Of a stretch of 64,000 nucleotides of DNA, positions 40,975 through 50,434 are shown in pieces. The stretch comes from Marinobacterium iners (lineage in GTDB: Bacteria > Pseudomonadota > Gammaproteobacteria > Pseudomonadales > Balneatricaceae): positions 1,984,001-2,048,000 of the forward strand of contig NZ_CP022297.1 of NCBI RefSeq assembly GCF_017310015.1, in the 5' to 3' direction. The position numbers were made by a program, and so were the translations under genes. Below the pieces are notes generated by a model. The model saw nothing but the letters and a program-made list of their open reading frames with translations. It was not told where the DNA came from and did not search any database. Position 1 is the first letter of the stretch, and each line of letters begins with the position of its first letter.

Positions 40975-41754
40975 TCAGGGCTGAGTACGCTTGAACAACT
41001 GATGGAAGTTGGCCGTAGTCTGCTCGGCAACCTGCTCGACTGAAATACCCTTAAGCTCGGCGACACATGCGGCAACATCTGCCACATAGGCCGGCTGATT
41101 CTGCTTGCCCCGGTGAGGTACCGGCGCCAGGTATGGGGAATCAGTTTCGATCAGCATCCGCTCCAGGGGCACCGCTTTCACTACGTCGCGCAGCTCGGCT
41201 GCATTACGGAAGCTGATGATGCCAGAAAACGAGATCATGTAACCGAGATCAAGTGCCGACTTCGCCATTTCCAGCGACTCGGTAAAGCAATGCAACACGC
41301 CGGCCGATTCCGAACTGCCATGCTCATGAATCAGGCGGATGGTATCTTCACGCGCGTCGCGGGTGTGAACAATCACGGGCAGATCCATCTCGGCCGCCAG
41401 CTGCAGGTGCCCGGCAAAGCTGGACTGCTGCTGTTCCAGTGTTTCTTTGGTGTAGTGATAGTCAAGACCAGTCTCGCCCAGTGCCACAATACGTGGATTC
41501 TGAGCCAACTCTGCCAGTAGCTCCCGATCAAACGGACTCTCTTCAACATGCAACGGATGAATGCCGGCAGAAAACCAGACATTGGGCTGACTTTGCGCCA
41601 CAGAAACCATGCTGTCGAACCTGTTCAGGTCGACACACACGCAGAGCATTTGCCCAACCTGACGCTCGCGGGCCGCCGCCATTATGTTATCGAGGGAATT
41701 ATCATGCCGTGACAGGTCCAGCATATCGAGGTGGCAATGTGAATCTATAAACAT
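40975..41754 (-). CDS. TatD-family metal-dependent DNase
   Basis: A 259-aa TIM-barrel hydrolase: FIDSHCHLDMLD with the HxH metal ligands, ALGETGLDYHY (the bridging Glu), VIVHTRDARED, GVLHCFTES and LIETDSPYLAPVPHRGKQNQP. This is the TatD/YcfH family of 3'-5' DNases. The gene order holB-pilZ-tatD is common in pseudomonads and relatives. It precedes the radical SAM gene in the same operon. Confidence 0.93.
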   Translation of the reverse strand: MFIDSHCHLDMLDLSRHDNSLDNIMAAARERQVGQMLCVCVDLNRFDSMVSVAQSQPNVWFSAGIHPLHVEESPFDRELLAELAQNPRIVALGETGLDYHYTKETLEQQQSSFAGHLQLAAEMDLPVIVHTRDAREDTIRLIHEHGSSESAGVLHCFTESLEMAKSALDLGYMISFSGIISFRNAAELRDVVKAVPLERMLIETDSPYLAPVPHRGKQNQPAYVADVAACVAELKGISVEQVAEQTTANFHQLFKRTQP

Positions 41755-41766
41755 GTTAACTCTTGA

Positions 41767-42117
41767 TCAAAGGGTGTTGGTACGTCGTCCCGACTCCATT
41801 GCACCGGCCAGATAAGTCTCGATTTTGCGTACCAGAGCAGCATCATCACCAGACAGCTGAATGCCGATGCCCGGTATTCGACCACCTTGGGCCGCCTTGG
41901 GCGTGACCCATATAACCTTACCGGTAACCGGTACCTTATCGGGTTCATCCATCAACATCAGCAACATGAACACTTCTTCCCCCAACTGATAGGTTCGGGT
42001 TGTCGGAATGAACAGGCCACCATTGGTGACGAATGGCATATACGCTTTATAAAGGCTGTCCTTATTATCGATGGACAGCGACAGGATACCGTGACTGATT
42101 CTTGGTATTACCGCCAT
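41767..42117 (-). CDS. pilZ: PilZ-domain protein, type IV pilus type
   Basis: From ATG 42117 this is 116 aa: LSLSIDNKDSLYKAYMPFVTNGGLFIPTTRTYQLGEEVFMLLMLMDEPDKVPVTGKVIWVTPKAAQG. This is the canonical PilZ of the holB-pilZ-tatD arrangement, needed for type IV pilus assembly through PilB and FimX. It lacks the N-terminal RxxxR that binds c-di-GMP, as is known for this PilZ. GAGGAG lies 10 nt before the ATG. Confidence 0.92.
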   Translation of the reverse strand: MAVIPRISHGILSLSIDNKDSLYKAYMPFVTNGGLFIPTTRTYQLGEEVFMLLMLMDEPDKVPVTGKVIWVTPKAAQGGRIPGIGIQLSGDDAALVRKIETYLAGAMESGRRTNTL

Positions 42118-42136
42118 GGATACAACGCTCCTCTGT

Positions 42137-43129
42137 TTAACGTGACAGCTCAGCCCACTGCAGCAACAGCCTTTCCAGCAATAGCTGCCGGTTCGGGTTC
42201 TGACGCAGCAAAAGACTGACGCGCTCTTCCTGAATTCTGTCTGCCAGTGCAAATACCTGCGCACTGGACGCTCGCTTGGCAATGGCCTGTAACATCCGCT
42301 TCATGTCAGCATTAACGGCAGGCTCCTGCAGATCAGCCAGCTGAATACGTACAATATCGCTCAACAGGCTATTGATCCAGTCCAGGCATTGTAGCAGGTC
42401 CGCCTTAAGCAGTTGTTGCGCCAGCTCACTGGCTGCCATACGTCCTCGCAACAGATCAGCCAATCCTGACATCAGTTTCTTGCGTTGCTCCAGCAGATCG
42501 CCTTCATACAGCGCCTGAGCCTTAAGGGGAGCGCCATGACACAGCCGCAGCAGCTGGGCTGCCCGATCCTGTTCCAGCTTAAGCTTCTGCTGCAACCAGA
42601 GCTCGCTCTGCTCAGCCGAAGGTGTGGCGAAATCGATTCGTTGACAGCGACTGCGAATGGTTGGCATCAACTGCCCGGGTTGATGGCATACCAGTAACAG
42701 CAGTGTATTGCGCCCCGGTTCCTCAAGAATTTTCAGCAGGGCGTTGGCCGAAGAGGTATTAAGCGACTCCGCCGGACTCATTATCACCACCCGGTAACCA
42801 CCCTGCTGTGCAGTACTGTGCAGATGTTCGATCAACTCACGCACCTGATCCACCTTGATCGGCTTACCCTCCGCTTCCGGAGAAACGCGCACAAGATCGG
42901 GGTGATGGCCGGCTGCATGCAACTCACAACTGTGACAGTGACCGCAGGGAGCATCATTATTCGGCTGATGGCAAAGCAACAGGCTTGCCAATGTTTCTGC
43001 AAAGCCTTCCTTGCCAACACCTGCAGGACCTGACAGCAGCAAGGCATGCGGTAGACGGTCTGAGGCTCGCTGCTGCAGCAGACGCTGCCATTGTAGCTCA
43101 CACCAGGGATAGAGTTGCTCAGCAGGCAT
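42137..43129 (-). CDS. holB: DNA polymerase III subunit delta'
   Basis: This 330-aa clamp-loader subunit has LPHALLLSGPAGVGKEGFAETLASLLLCHQ (Walker-A-like), the zinc-binding cysteines CGHCHSCELHAAGHHPD, and SANALLKILEEPG with RSRC in the SRC motif (TIRSRCQRIDF). Delta' is the stator of the clamp loader that opens the beta clamp. ATG 43129 (MPAEQLYPW) overlaps the end of tmk by 11 nt. Confidence 0.94.
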   Translation of the reverse strand: MPAEQLYPWCELQWQRLLQQRASDRLPHALLLSGPAGVGKEGFAETLASLLLCHQPNNDAPCGHCHSCELHAAGHHPDLVRVSPEAEGKPIKVDQVRELIEHLHSTAQQGGYRVVIMSPAESLNTSSANALLKILEEPGRNTLLLLVCHQPGQLMPTIRSRCQRIDFATPSAEQSELWLQQKLKLEQDRAAQLLRLCHGAPLKAQALYEGDLLEQRKKLMSGLADLLRGRMAASELAQQLLKADLLQCLDWINSLLSDIVRIQLADLQEPAVNADMKRMLQAIAKRASSAQVFALADRIQEERVSLLLRQNPNRQLLLERLLLQWAELSR

Positions 43130-43754
43130 CGATACTCTCCAGCCTTGCAAGCGCCTGACCGACAGCCTGTTGCACCTGCTCCAGCGGCGGGGCTGCATCA
43201 ATCACGGCAAAGCGTTGCGGCTCGGCAGCCGCTCTCTGCAGATAAGAGTCACGTACTCGCTCAAAGAACACTTCCGCTTCGGCCTCGAAACGGTCCGGCA
43301 TGCTGCGTGCACGTGCTCGTGCCATACCCTGACGGGCGGGTAGATCCAGCAGAATCGTGAGATCAGGTCTCAGCCCACCCTGCACAAGGGTTTCGAGCTG
43401 GGCTATGCGTGACTGATCCAGACCTCGCCCGCCCCCCTGATAAGCGTAAGTGGCATCGGTAAAACGATCACAGAGCACCCATGCACCCCGTTGCAGAGCA
43501 GGCCTGATACATTGTTCGATATGTTGCGCACGAGCTGCAAACATCAACAGCAGCTCAGCCAGTTCAGCGACCGGCTCATTGCGCGGAGCCAACAGCAGTT
43601 CACGGATCGATTCCGCCAACGGTGTTCCGCCCGGCTCTCGGGTACGCACGACATCCAGCCCTCGGCTCAAAAGCTGCTGATGGATGAATTCCAGGTTGGT
43701 GGTTTTGCCCACCCCTTCTATGCCTTCAACAGTGATAAAACGGCCTGTGCTCAT
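43119..43754 (-). CDS. tmk: thymidylate kinase
   Basis: This 211-aa dTMP kinase has the P-loop FITVEGIEGVGKTTNLEFI, the DRX motif VLCDRFTDATYAYQGGGRGLD, and RTREPGGTPLAESIRELLL. It makes dTDP for DNA synthesis. It lies between mltG and holB in the usual order, 6 nt after mltG. Confidence 0.96.
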   Translation of the reverse strand: MSTGRFITVEGIEGVGKTTNLEFIHQQLLSRGLDVVRTREPGGTPLAESIRELLLAPRNEPVAELAELLLMFAARAQHIEQCIRPALQRGAWVLCDRFTDATYAYQGGGRGLDQSRIAQLETLVQGGLRPDLTILLDLPARQGMARARARSMPDRFEAEAEVFFERVRDSYLQRAAAEPQRFAVIDAAPPLEQVQQAVGQALARLESIDAC

Positions 43755-43760
43755 CTGCGC

Positions 43761-44795
43761 TTAGTTCCCGGGTGATGAACGGTAATCCGCTCGCCGCTGC
43801 AATTGATACTCTCGCACGGCACGATTGTGTTCCTGCAGAGTGTTCGAAAACTGATGGGTTCCGTCACCCTTGGCAACAAAATACAGTGCCGAGCCCTCTT
43901 CAGGATTAAGTGCCGCACGTATCGCTTCACGACCGGCCAAGGCAATGGGGGTGGGTGGCAGCCCATCGATCACATAGGTATTCCAAGGCGTAGGACGTCG
44001 CAGATCAGCTCGTGTAATGCGACCTTCATAGCGCTCCCCCATGCCATAGATCACGGTTGGGTCAGTTTGCAGCCGCATGCCTCGCTCAAGGCGGCGCACA
44101 AACACACCTGCAATTTTGCCACGCTCGTCCGGCACACCGGTTTCCTTTTCGATGATAGAGGCCATGATCAGAGCCTCATAGGGTGACGCATAAGGCAGAC
44201 CTTTTGTGCGTCCCTCCCAAGCCTGCTGCAGAAAGGCATTCAGATCCGCATGGGCACGCTCAAGCAACTGAAGGTCAGTCATACCCCTTTCAAAGTGGTA
44301 GGTTTCGGCCAGAAACAAACCTTCAATCGCCTCTTCATCACTGCCCAGATGAGCCAGCAGCTCCGCTTCAGTCATCTCTGCTGCACGCTGCTCAAGCACT
44401 TCACTGCTCGCCAGCGCCATCATCAGCTGACGGAAATTCATTCCTTCAATAAAGGTAAAACTGTAGTCGACCGTATCACCGGCCAACACCCGCTCCAGAA
44501 GCTGCCGCAAGCTCATACCTGGCTCGAGTCGATATTCACCGGCCCTGATCTGAGTAATCGATGGATTGAGCTTTGCCTCTATGCGCAGCCACAGAGGGTC
44601 ATCAATCAAGCCCTCCTCAGCCAATTGTCGGGCAAAAGCACCAAACCAGGTGCCTCTTTCAACCATCAGAGAGCGTTCAGATTCCACTGCAAGCGGCTGA
44701 TTCAGCTTCTGCTGCTGCAGCTTGTATCCGTAACCAAGAGCCAAGGCCCCAACGGTCACAATCAACACCAGCAGCAGTACAATTTTCTTCAGCAT
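43761..44795 (-). CDS. mltG: endolytic murein transglycosylase MltG
   Basis: This 344-aa protein has one N-terminal membrane anchor (KKIVLLLVLIVTVGALALGYGY) and the periplasmic YceG domain with IMASIIEKETGVPDERGKIAGVFVRRLERGMRLQTDPTVIYGMG, including the catalytic glutamate in EKETG. MltG cleaves nascent peptidoglycan and sets strand length. It overlaps pabC by 7 nt; pabC-mltG-tmk-holB is a conserved order. Confidence 0.95.
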   Translation of the reverse strand: MLKKIVLLLVLIVTVGALALGYGYKLQQQKLNQPLAVESERSLMVERGTWFGAFARQLAEEGLIDDPLWLRIEAKLNPSITQIRAGEYRLEPGMSLRQLLERVLAGDTVDYSFTFIEGMNFRQLMMALASSEVLEQRAAEMTEAELLAHLGSDEEAIEGLFLAETYHFERGMTDLQLLERAHADLNAFLQQAWEGRTKGLPYASPYEALIMASIIEKETGVPDERGKIAGVFVRRLERGMRLQTDPTVIYGMGERYEGRITRADLRRPTPWNTYVIDGLPPTPIALAGREAIRAALNPEEGSALYFVAKGDGTHQFSNTLQEHNRAVREYQLQRRADYRSSPGN

Positions 44796-45634
44796 GAGAT
44801 CATCCGTTGTTGCAGGGCTGCCTGCAGTTTTGCCGTAAATGGGCCTGGCGTATATCTGCGCTCTCCCAACCGGGTTATTGGCCAGATACCGATCAGGCTG
44901 TTACATATGAACAGCTCTTCGGCAGACTCAACCTCTGCAGGGGTATAGTACCCCTGTTCAGTTTCAAGCCCCAGATCAGCCGCCAGCTGCAACAGTTGAT
45001 TGCGCACAACACCCTCGATTCCGGCCTGGTCCAGCAACGGTGTACAGAAACGGTGCTGCCTGATAAAGCACAGGTTGCTCATGGTACCTTCGACGACCCA
45101 GCCCTCGGTATCACACATAAGCCCTTCCCGTACCGCCGGATCGCTCCATTCATTACGCGCCAACACCTGCTCAAGCCGGTTCAGGTGCTTGATACCTGAC
45201 AGCAGTGGCTGACGGGCCAGGCGCGTGCTGCACCAGCGTACCTGAACACCCCGCTCAGGCTGGTCCGGATACGTGGGCATTGGCGTTAACATCAGGATAC
45301 GAAGCGGAGAAGCGGGATCAGGCGTCAAATAACCTCTGCCGCCACTACCACAGGAGAAGATCAGTTTGAGTACGGAGGGAGTCTCGGGAAGCGCCAAGTA
45401 TTCAAGATCAGCTTCAAGCTGCCGCTCAAGGCCGGCAGCAGGTATACCAAGCCGCATACAGCCATTCATCAGTCGCTGCAGATGAGCCGGATAAAATACC
45501 GGCTTGCCATTGAGTACCAGCAACGTTTCAAAAAGGCCGTGACCGTAAGCGAGAGCACGATCGGTGACATCAATCTGTGTGGCCGGAAGGCCATTGACCA
45601 GCGTCTGCGCCTGCATGGAATATTGGGAGACCAA
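44789..45634 (-). CDS. pabC: aminodeoxychorismate lyase
   Basis: This 281-aa class IV PLP enzyme releases pyruvate from aminodeoxychorismate to give p-aminobenzoate for folate. Seen: LVNGLPATQIDVTDRALAYGHGLFETLLV, LKLIFSCGSGGRGY, the PLP lysine in SGIKHLNRLEQVLARNEW, and the GTMSNLCFI loop. The frame begins with TTG at 45634, 4 nt after GGGAGG; the ATG at 45616 (MQAQTLVNG) is the better length match to E. coli PabC but is 22 nt from that RBS. Either start is possible. Confidence 0.92.
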   Translation of the reverse strand: MVSQYSMQAQTLVNGLPATQIDVTDRALAYGHGLFETLLVLNGKPVFYPAHLQRLMNGCMRLGIPAAGLERQLEADLEYLALPETPSVLKLIFSCGSGGRGYLTPDPASPLRILMLTPMPTYPDQPERGVQVRWCSTRLARQPLLSGIKHLNRLEQVLARNEWSDPAVREGLMCDTEGWVVEGTMSNLCFIRQHRFCTPLLDQAGIEGVVRNQLLQLAADLGLETEQGYYTPAEVESAEELFICNSLIGIWPITRLGERRYTPGPFTAKLQAALQQRMISC

Positions 45635-45650
45635 GACGCCTCCCGTCCTC

Positions 45651-46889
45651 TTAAAGCCGATTGAAGATCAAGGTGCCGTTGGTGCCACCAAAGCCGAACG
45701 AGTTCGACATGGCTGCATCAATACGACAGCTCTGAGCTTCATGCGGAACGTAGTTCAGATCGCATCCTTCGGATGGATTGTCCAGATTGATCGTGGGCGG
45801 TGCAACCTGATCACGCAGAGCCAGAACACAAAACGCCGCCTCGACAGCACCCGCCGCGCCCAACAGATGACCGATCATCGATTTGGTGGAGCTCATGCGT
45901 ACCTGTTCTGCCGCACTGCCCAGTACACGTTTTGCGGCATTGGACTCAGCGATATCACCAGCCGGAGTGGAGGTGCCATGAGCGTTGATATAGTGAATCA
46001 TATCCGGACTGATGGCTGCATCATTGATCGCATTCTGCATCGCCAGAGCCGCACCTGCCCCATCCTCCGGCGGAGCCGTCATATGGAATGCATCATCACT
46101 CATGCCAAAGCCTGACAGCTCACAGTAGATATTTGCGCCACGCGCCTTGGCATGTTCATACTCTTCCAATACCAGAACACCGGCACCATCACCAAGCACA
46201 AAGCCGTCACGATCACGATCCCACGGACGACTGGCTGCCTGAGGAGCATCATTACGGGTCGACAGAGCACGAGCAGCCGAGAAGCCGGCCAGCCCCAACG
46301 GGGTTGTGGCCATTTCGGCACCACCGGCCACCATCACATCAGCATCACCATACTGGATCATGCGCATGGCATGACCAATGTTATGGGTACCTGTGGTACA
46401 GGCAGTAGTGATCGCAATATTAGGCCCACGGAAGCCATGTTTGATCGCCACATTGCCTGAAATCATATTGATGATACTGCCCGGCACAAAAAACGGCGAT
46501 ACCCGGCGGGGACCGCTGCCGTTAAGAATATCATGGGTTTTCTCGATCATCGGTAAGCCACCGATGCCGGAGCCAATGGCACAACCAATACGGTGAGAAT
46601 TGGCGTCACTGGCTTCAATACCGGAATCGTCGATGGCCTGGGCTGCAGCGACCATTCCGTACTGAATAAACAGATCCATCTTGCGCCCCTCTTTGGGGCT
46701 CATGTAAGGCTCAAGATCAAAATTCTTGACCGATGCAGAAAAGCGAGTTGCGAATTGGGAAGCGTCAAAAAAATCGATGGGTGCCACACCGCTTTTACCG
46801 GCCAGGATATTGCTCCAGGTGTCCTTAACGGCACTGCCTACGGGTGTCAGCAGACCGATACCGGTCACAACAACTTTTCTGCGAGACAT
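45651..46889 (-). CDS. fabF: beta-ketoacyl-ACP synthase II
   Basis: This 412-aa condensing enzyme of fatty-acid elongation has the nucleophile cysteine in ITTACTTGTHNIG, the histidines in INAHGTSTPAGD and STKSMIGHLLGAAGAVEA, and the C-terminal NSFGFGGTNGTLIF. It is last in the fab cluster, separated from acpP by a terminator hairpin that probably allows partial read-through. Confidence 0.97.
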   Translation of the reverse strand: MSRRKVVVTGIGLLTPVGSAVKDTWSNILAGKSGVAPIDFFDASQFATRFSASVKNFDLEPYMSPKEGRKMDLFIQYGMVAAAQAIDDSGIEASDANSHRIGCAIGSGIGGLPMIEKTHDILNGSGPRRVSPFFVPGSIINMISGNVAIKHGFRGPNIAITTACTTGTHNIGHAMRMIQYGDADVMVAGGAEMATTPLGLAGFSAARALSTRNDAPQAASRPWDRDRDGFVLGDGAGVLVLEEYEHAKARGANIYCELSGFGMSDDAFHMTAPPEDGAGAALAMQNAINDAAISPDMIHYINAHGTSTPAGDIAESNAAKRVLGSAAEQVRMSSTKSMIGHLLGAAGAVEAAFCVLALRDQVAPPTINLDNPSEGCDLNYVPHEAQSCRIDAAMSNSFGFGGTNGTLIFNRL

Positions 46890-46925
46890 CCTACTCCTCC
46901 AGCCAAAGAAGGCCTGTACAAAAGA

Positions 46926-46962
46926 AAAGCCGCACTATATTCGCATATAGATGCGGCTTTTC
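46926..46962 (-). terminator. terminator or attenuator between acpP and fabF
   Basis: AAAAGCCGCA with CTATAT (46926-46941) pairs with ATATAG, a bulged A, and TGCGGCTTTT (46946-46962), loop TCGC. On the minus strand it ends in CTTTTCTTTT. It would release most transcripts after acpP, which is needed in large excess, and let some continue to fabF. Confidence 0.75.
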
Positions 46963-46983
46963 GGCTAATTCGGTCGGGATTGA

Positions 46984-47217
46984 TTACTGATGAGCGTTGA
47001 TGTAATCGATCGCCAGCTGAACAGTCGTGATCTTTTCAGCTTCTTCATCAGGAATTTCAGTCTCGAATTCCTCTTCCAGCGCCATTACCAGCTCAACAGT
47101 ATCCAGGGAGTCGGCACCCAGATCTTCAACGAAGGAAGCAGAGTTAACAACTTCTTCTTCTTTAACGCCCAGCTGTTCAGCGATGATCTTCTTTACGCGC
47201 TCTTCAATGTTACTCAT
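46984..47217 (-). CDS. acpP: acyl carrier protein
   Basis: A 77-aa ACP: SNIEERVKKIIAEQLGVKEE, the phosphopantetheine site DLGADSLDTVELVMALEEEF (serine in DSL), and IPDEEAEKITTVQLAIDYI. ATG 47217 gives the normal length; the open frame upstream is non-coding leader. It carries acyl chains for fabD, fabG and fabF next to it. The 180-nt gap to fabG probably holds its own promoter. Confidence 0.98.
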   Translation of the reverse strand: MSNIEERVKKIIAEQLGVKEEEVVNSASFVEDLGADSLDTVELVMALEEEFETEIPDEEAEKITTVQLAIDYINAHQ

Positions 47218-47399
47218 ATCTCTTCCTATTTTCTTCTCAACACCATCACATCGCAGGATGCGACATGGAATTTTAGAAAACCCATTACGCTCTGGCAACA
47301 AGCGTGACGGTCTGAATTTTATTTACCGTCAGCTGACGGCCAATTATCAACAAATCGGCGGAAAAAACAAATTTTTGTGATGTCCGCCTTTGTCCCTGA

Positions 47400-48143
47400 T
47401 CAGGACATGTACATTCCGCCATTCACGTGAATGGTATCACCGGTGACATAGGCTCCGCCATCACCCGCAAGGAAGCCCACAACAGCGGCCACTTCTTCAG
47501 GCTGCCCAAGGCGGCTCATCGGAATCTGTGACTGCAGGTTCTGTTTGTGCTCATCAGCCAGGCCTGCCGTCATATCGGTGTCAATGAACCCCGGAGCGAC
47601 GCAATTGACCGCAATATTGCGAGAACCAACCTCACGGGCCAGCGCACGCGTAAAGCCCTCCATGCCCGACTTGGCGGCCGCATAGTTGGCCTGCCCGGCA
47701 TTACCCATGGACGCAACCACTGAGCTGACGCTGACAATGCGTCCCCAGCGCGCCTTGGTCATGCCACGCAGGCAACCTTTAACCAGACGATAGACAGACG
47801 TCAAATTGGTATTCAGAACCGAATCCCACTCATCGTCTTTCATTCGCATGAGAATATTGTCGCGCGTAATGCCAGCATTGTTCACCAGAATCTCGATGGT
47901 GCCAAAGTCGGCCTGAATCTGCTTCAGCACAGAATCAACTGATGCGGCGTCCGCCACATCCAGCACCATGCCACAACCCTTGTTGCCCACCTCAGTCAGA
48001 TAGGCACTGATTGCATCCGCCCCCTTCTCACTGGTTGCGGTACCAATCACCACCGCGCCCTGTGACGCCAAGTTGATTGCTATCGCCTTGCCAATACCCC
48101 GGGTTGCGCCCGTCACCAGCGCCACTTTTCCTTCAATACTCAT
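47400..48143 (-). CDS. fabG: 3-oxoacyl-ACP reductase
   Basis: This 247-aa SDR reductase has TGATRGIGKAIA (NADPH binding), NNAGITRDNILMRMKDDEWD, and the Ser-Tyr-Lys triad in VSSVVASMGNAGQANYAAAKSGM. The C-terminus VTGDTIHVNGGMYM is typical of FabG. ATG 48143 (MSIEGKVALVTGA) is chosen, with GGAAGG upstream. Confidence 0.97.
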   Translation of the reverse strand: MSIEGKVALVTGATRGIGKAIAINLASQGAVVIGTATSEKGADAISAYLTEVGNKGCGMVLDVADAASVDSVLKQIQADFGTIEILVNNAGITRDNILMRMKDDEWDSVLNTNLTSVYRLVKGCLRGMTKARWGRIVSVSSVVASMGNAGQANYAAAKSGMEGFTRALAREVGSRNIAVNCVAPGFIDTDMTAGLADEHKQNLQSQIPMSRLGQPEEVAAVVGFLAGDGGAYVTGDTIHVNGGMYMS

Positions 48144-48168
48144 TCTGCCTTCCCAATCATCTGAATAC

Positions 48169-49098
48169 TCAGCCCAGCGCCTTTTCCAGGCCTGCCGGAT
48201 CACTGATCGACATCCCCACAAGAGCACGATCAATCTTCTTGTTCAAGCCCGTCAAAACCTTGCCGGGGCCGCACTCTATGAGTGTTTCAACGCCATCGGC
48301 GGCCATTTTCTGCACCGAGGCTGTCCACAGCACCGGACTGTAGAGCTGCTGCAACAGGTTATTTTTAAGGCTATCAAGATCACCAGGCACGTCAGCACTG
48401 ACATTCTGCACCACAGGAATATGTGGCATCTGCAACTCAATCGCACTCATCGCTTGTGCCATCTGATCTGCCGCAGGGCGCATGAGCGCACAGTGAGAAG
48501 GTACGCTGACAGGCAACGGAATGGCCCGTTTGGCCCCGGCAGCCTTGCATGCTTCAATAGCTCGCTCAACAGCCGCTTTTTCGCCGGCAATGACAACCTG
48601 CCCCGGGCAATTGTAGTTCACGGGAGATACCACGGCACCCTCTGCAGCCGATTCACAGGCTGCTGCTATGGCGTCGTCATCCAGCCCCAGAATAGCAGCC
48701 ATGGCACCGGTACCAGCCGGCACCGCCTGCTGCATATACTCCCCGCGCAGCTTGACCAGGCGAACACCATCCGCAAGACTCATGGCTCCGGCACATACCA
48801 GCGCTGTGTACTCACCCAGACTATGACCTGCCATGACAGTCGGATTAGCACCACCACGCTGCTGCCACAGGCGCCATAGAGCAACACCTGCGGTTAACAG
48901 TGCAGGTTGCGTGTTCTCGGTACTGTTAAGCGCTTCCTCCGGGCCATTCTGGGTTATATCCCACAGATCAAAACCCAGCGCCTGCGAGGCCTCTGCGAAG
49001 GTTTCCTGAATAACCGGATGATCCGCAGCCAGCTCAGACAACATACCCAGCTGCTGAGACCCCTGACCGGGAAAAACGAAAGCAAGCGATTGAGACAT
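48169..49098 (-). CDS. fabD: malonyl-CoA:ACP transacylase
   Basis: The protein is 309 aa from ATG 49098 (MSQSLAFVFPGQGSQQLGML). The active serine is in MAGHSLGEYTALVCAG, the second histidine in VPSHCALM, and Q in GQGSQ forms the oxyanion hole. It transfers malonyl to ACP. It lies between plsX and fabG in the standard cluster. Confidence 0.97.
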   Translation of the reverse strand: MSQSLAFVFPGQGSQQLGMLSELAADHPVIQETFAEASQALGFDLWDITQNGPEEALNSTENTQPALLTAGVALWRLWQQRGGANPTVMAGHSLGEYTALVCAGAMSLADGVRLVKLRGEYMQQAVPAGTGAMAAILGLDDDAIAAACESAAEGAVVSPVNYNCPGQVVIAGEKAAVERAIEACKAAGAKRAIPLPVSVPSHCALMRPAADQMAQAMSAIELQMPHIPVVQNVSADVPGDLDSLKNNLLQQLYSPVLWTASVQKMAADGVETLIECGPGKVLTGLNKKIDRALVGMSISDPAGLEKALG

Positions 49099-49191
49099 GG
49101 CTTCCCCATTTCTGCACACGAGTGACTTCGCCCTTCAACGCTGCTGCTGAAGGACGCTCAAAGGGGGTAAGTGTACAACATTCGGGCGTAA

Positions 49192-50235
49192 TTAGAACGT
49201 TTTGGCACTACCGTCACGGCTTTGCAGATCGAGCTCAAGCTGCTCACTGATACGCTCCGGCACATTCATTTGTGCCTCTGAGACCGCCTGATCAAGCGCG
49301 TAGCCAAAACAGCTGCGATTGGCACCACCGTGACTCTTGACCACAATCCCCTGCAGCCCAAGCAAGCTTGCACCATTACGGCGACCGGGATCCAGCTGAG
49401 CCTGCAACTCCTGCAACACAGGCCGAGCCAACAATGCCAACAGACGACGATAGAGATTAAGACCAAAACTGCGCCTCAGCTTGCGACTGATCAATCTTGC
49501 CAGCCCCTCGCTGCTCTTGAGCGCAATATTGCCAACAAAACCGTCACACACCACCAAATCCGCTCGACCTGAAAAAACCCCATCACCTTCAACAAAGCCA
49601 ACATAGTTGAGTTGCTTTTGCTCTGCCAGCAGGCGCGAGGCCAGCCTCACCTGCTCATTACCCTTGATCTCTTCAGCACCAATATTGAGCAGCCCAACAC
49701 GTGGACGGTCGATATTTTCCACCGCCCTGACCATAACAGATCCCATGATGGCAAACTGCAGCAGGTGGCTGGCGGTACAATCAACATTGGCACCAAGATC
49801 TAACATATAGCAGTGACCATTCACGGTCGGAACAGCCGAAGTGATGGCCGGTCGATCAATCCCCGGCAAGGTCTGCAAAATGCCGCGCCCCAGCACCATC
49901 AGCGCCCCTGTATTTCCGGCACTGACACAGGCATGGGCACGACCATCAGCAACGGCCTGCAGAGCAAGGTACATGGAAGAATCCTTGCGACGACGCAGCG
50001 CAAGTGCGGGCTTTTCATCCATGGCAACAACAGAATCGGCATGAACGACAGCAAGACGATCTAATTCAATGGAAGTGCAGTGTGACAAAAGAGGGGCTAT
50101 CTGCTCCTGCCTGCCAACCAGAAGAATCCGGAGGGAGGGATGACGCCGCAAGGCATCAATGGCAGCAGGAACGGTAACGCGGGGACCGAAGTCCCCGCCC
50201 ATTGCATCAACCGCGATGCAATATCCAGCCGTCAA
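49192..50235 (-). CDS. plsX: phosphate acyltransferase PlsX
   Basis: This 347-aa enzyme makes acyl-phosphate from acyl-ACP, the first step of phospholipid synthesis by the PlsX-PlsY route. IAVDAMGGDFGP, SVVAMDEKPALALRRRKDSSM, SAGNTGALMVLG and GLLNIGAEEIKGNE are typical motifs. It follows rpmF by 2 nt, as in most proteobacteria. Confidence 0.97.
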   Translation of the reverse strand: MTAGYCIAVDAMGGDFGPRVTVPAAIDALRRHPSLRILLVGRQEQIAPLLSHCTSIELDRLAVVHADSVVAMDEKPALALRRRKDSSMYLALQAVADGRAHACVSAGNTGALMVLGRGILQTLPGIDRPAITSAVPTVNGHCYMLDLGANVDCTASHLLQFAIMGSVMVRAVENIDRPRVGLLNIGAEEIKGNEQVRLASRLLAEQKQLNYVGFVEGDGVFSGRADLVVCDGFVGNIALKSSEGLARLISRKLRRSFGLNLYRRLLALLARPVLQELQAQLDPGRRNGASLLGLQGIVVKSHGGANRSCFGYALDQAVSEAQMNVPERISEQLELDLQSRDGSAKTF

Positions 50236-50237
50236 GC

Positions 50238-50417
50238 TTACTCGTCGCCCTGGGCGATGACCTGACGACCACGGTAAAAGCCGTCAGCGCTGACGTGGTG
50301 ACGACGGTGTACTTCACCGGTAGTTGCGTCTACAGCCAGAGTCGGGCCGCTCAGTGCATCGTGTGAGCGACGCATATCGCGCTTTGAACGAGACTTTTTG
50401 TTCTGCTGTACTGCCAT
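50238..50417 (-). CDS. rpmF: 50S ribosomal protein L32
   Basis: The 59-codon frame encodes MAVQQNKKSRSKRDMRRSHD, then LSGPTLAVDATTGEVHRRHH and a C-terminus with FYRGRQVIAQGDE. This is the standard bacterial L32, without the cysteine motif of the zinc-binding form. A Shine-Dalgarno CAGGAG precedes the ATG. It lies between yceD and plsX as expected. Confidence 0.97.
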   Translation of the reverse strand: MAVQQNKKSRSKRDMRRSHDALSGPTLAVDATTGEVHRRHHVSADGFYRGRQVIAQGDE

Positions 50418-50434
50418 GGTATATAGCTCCTGGT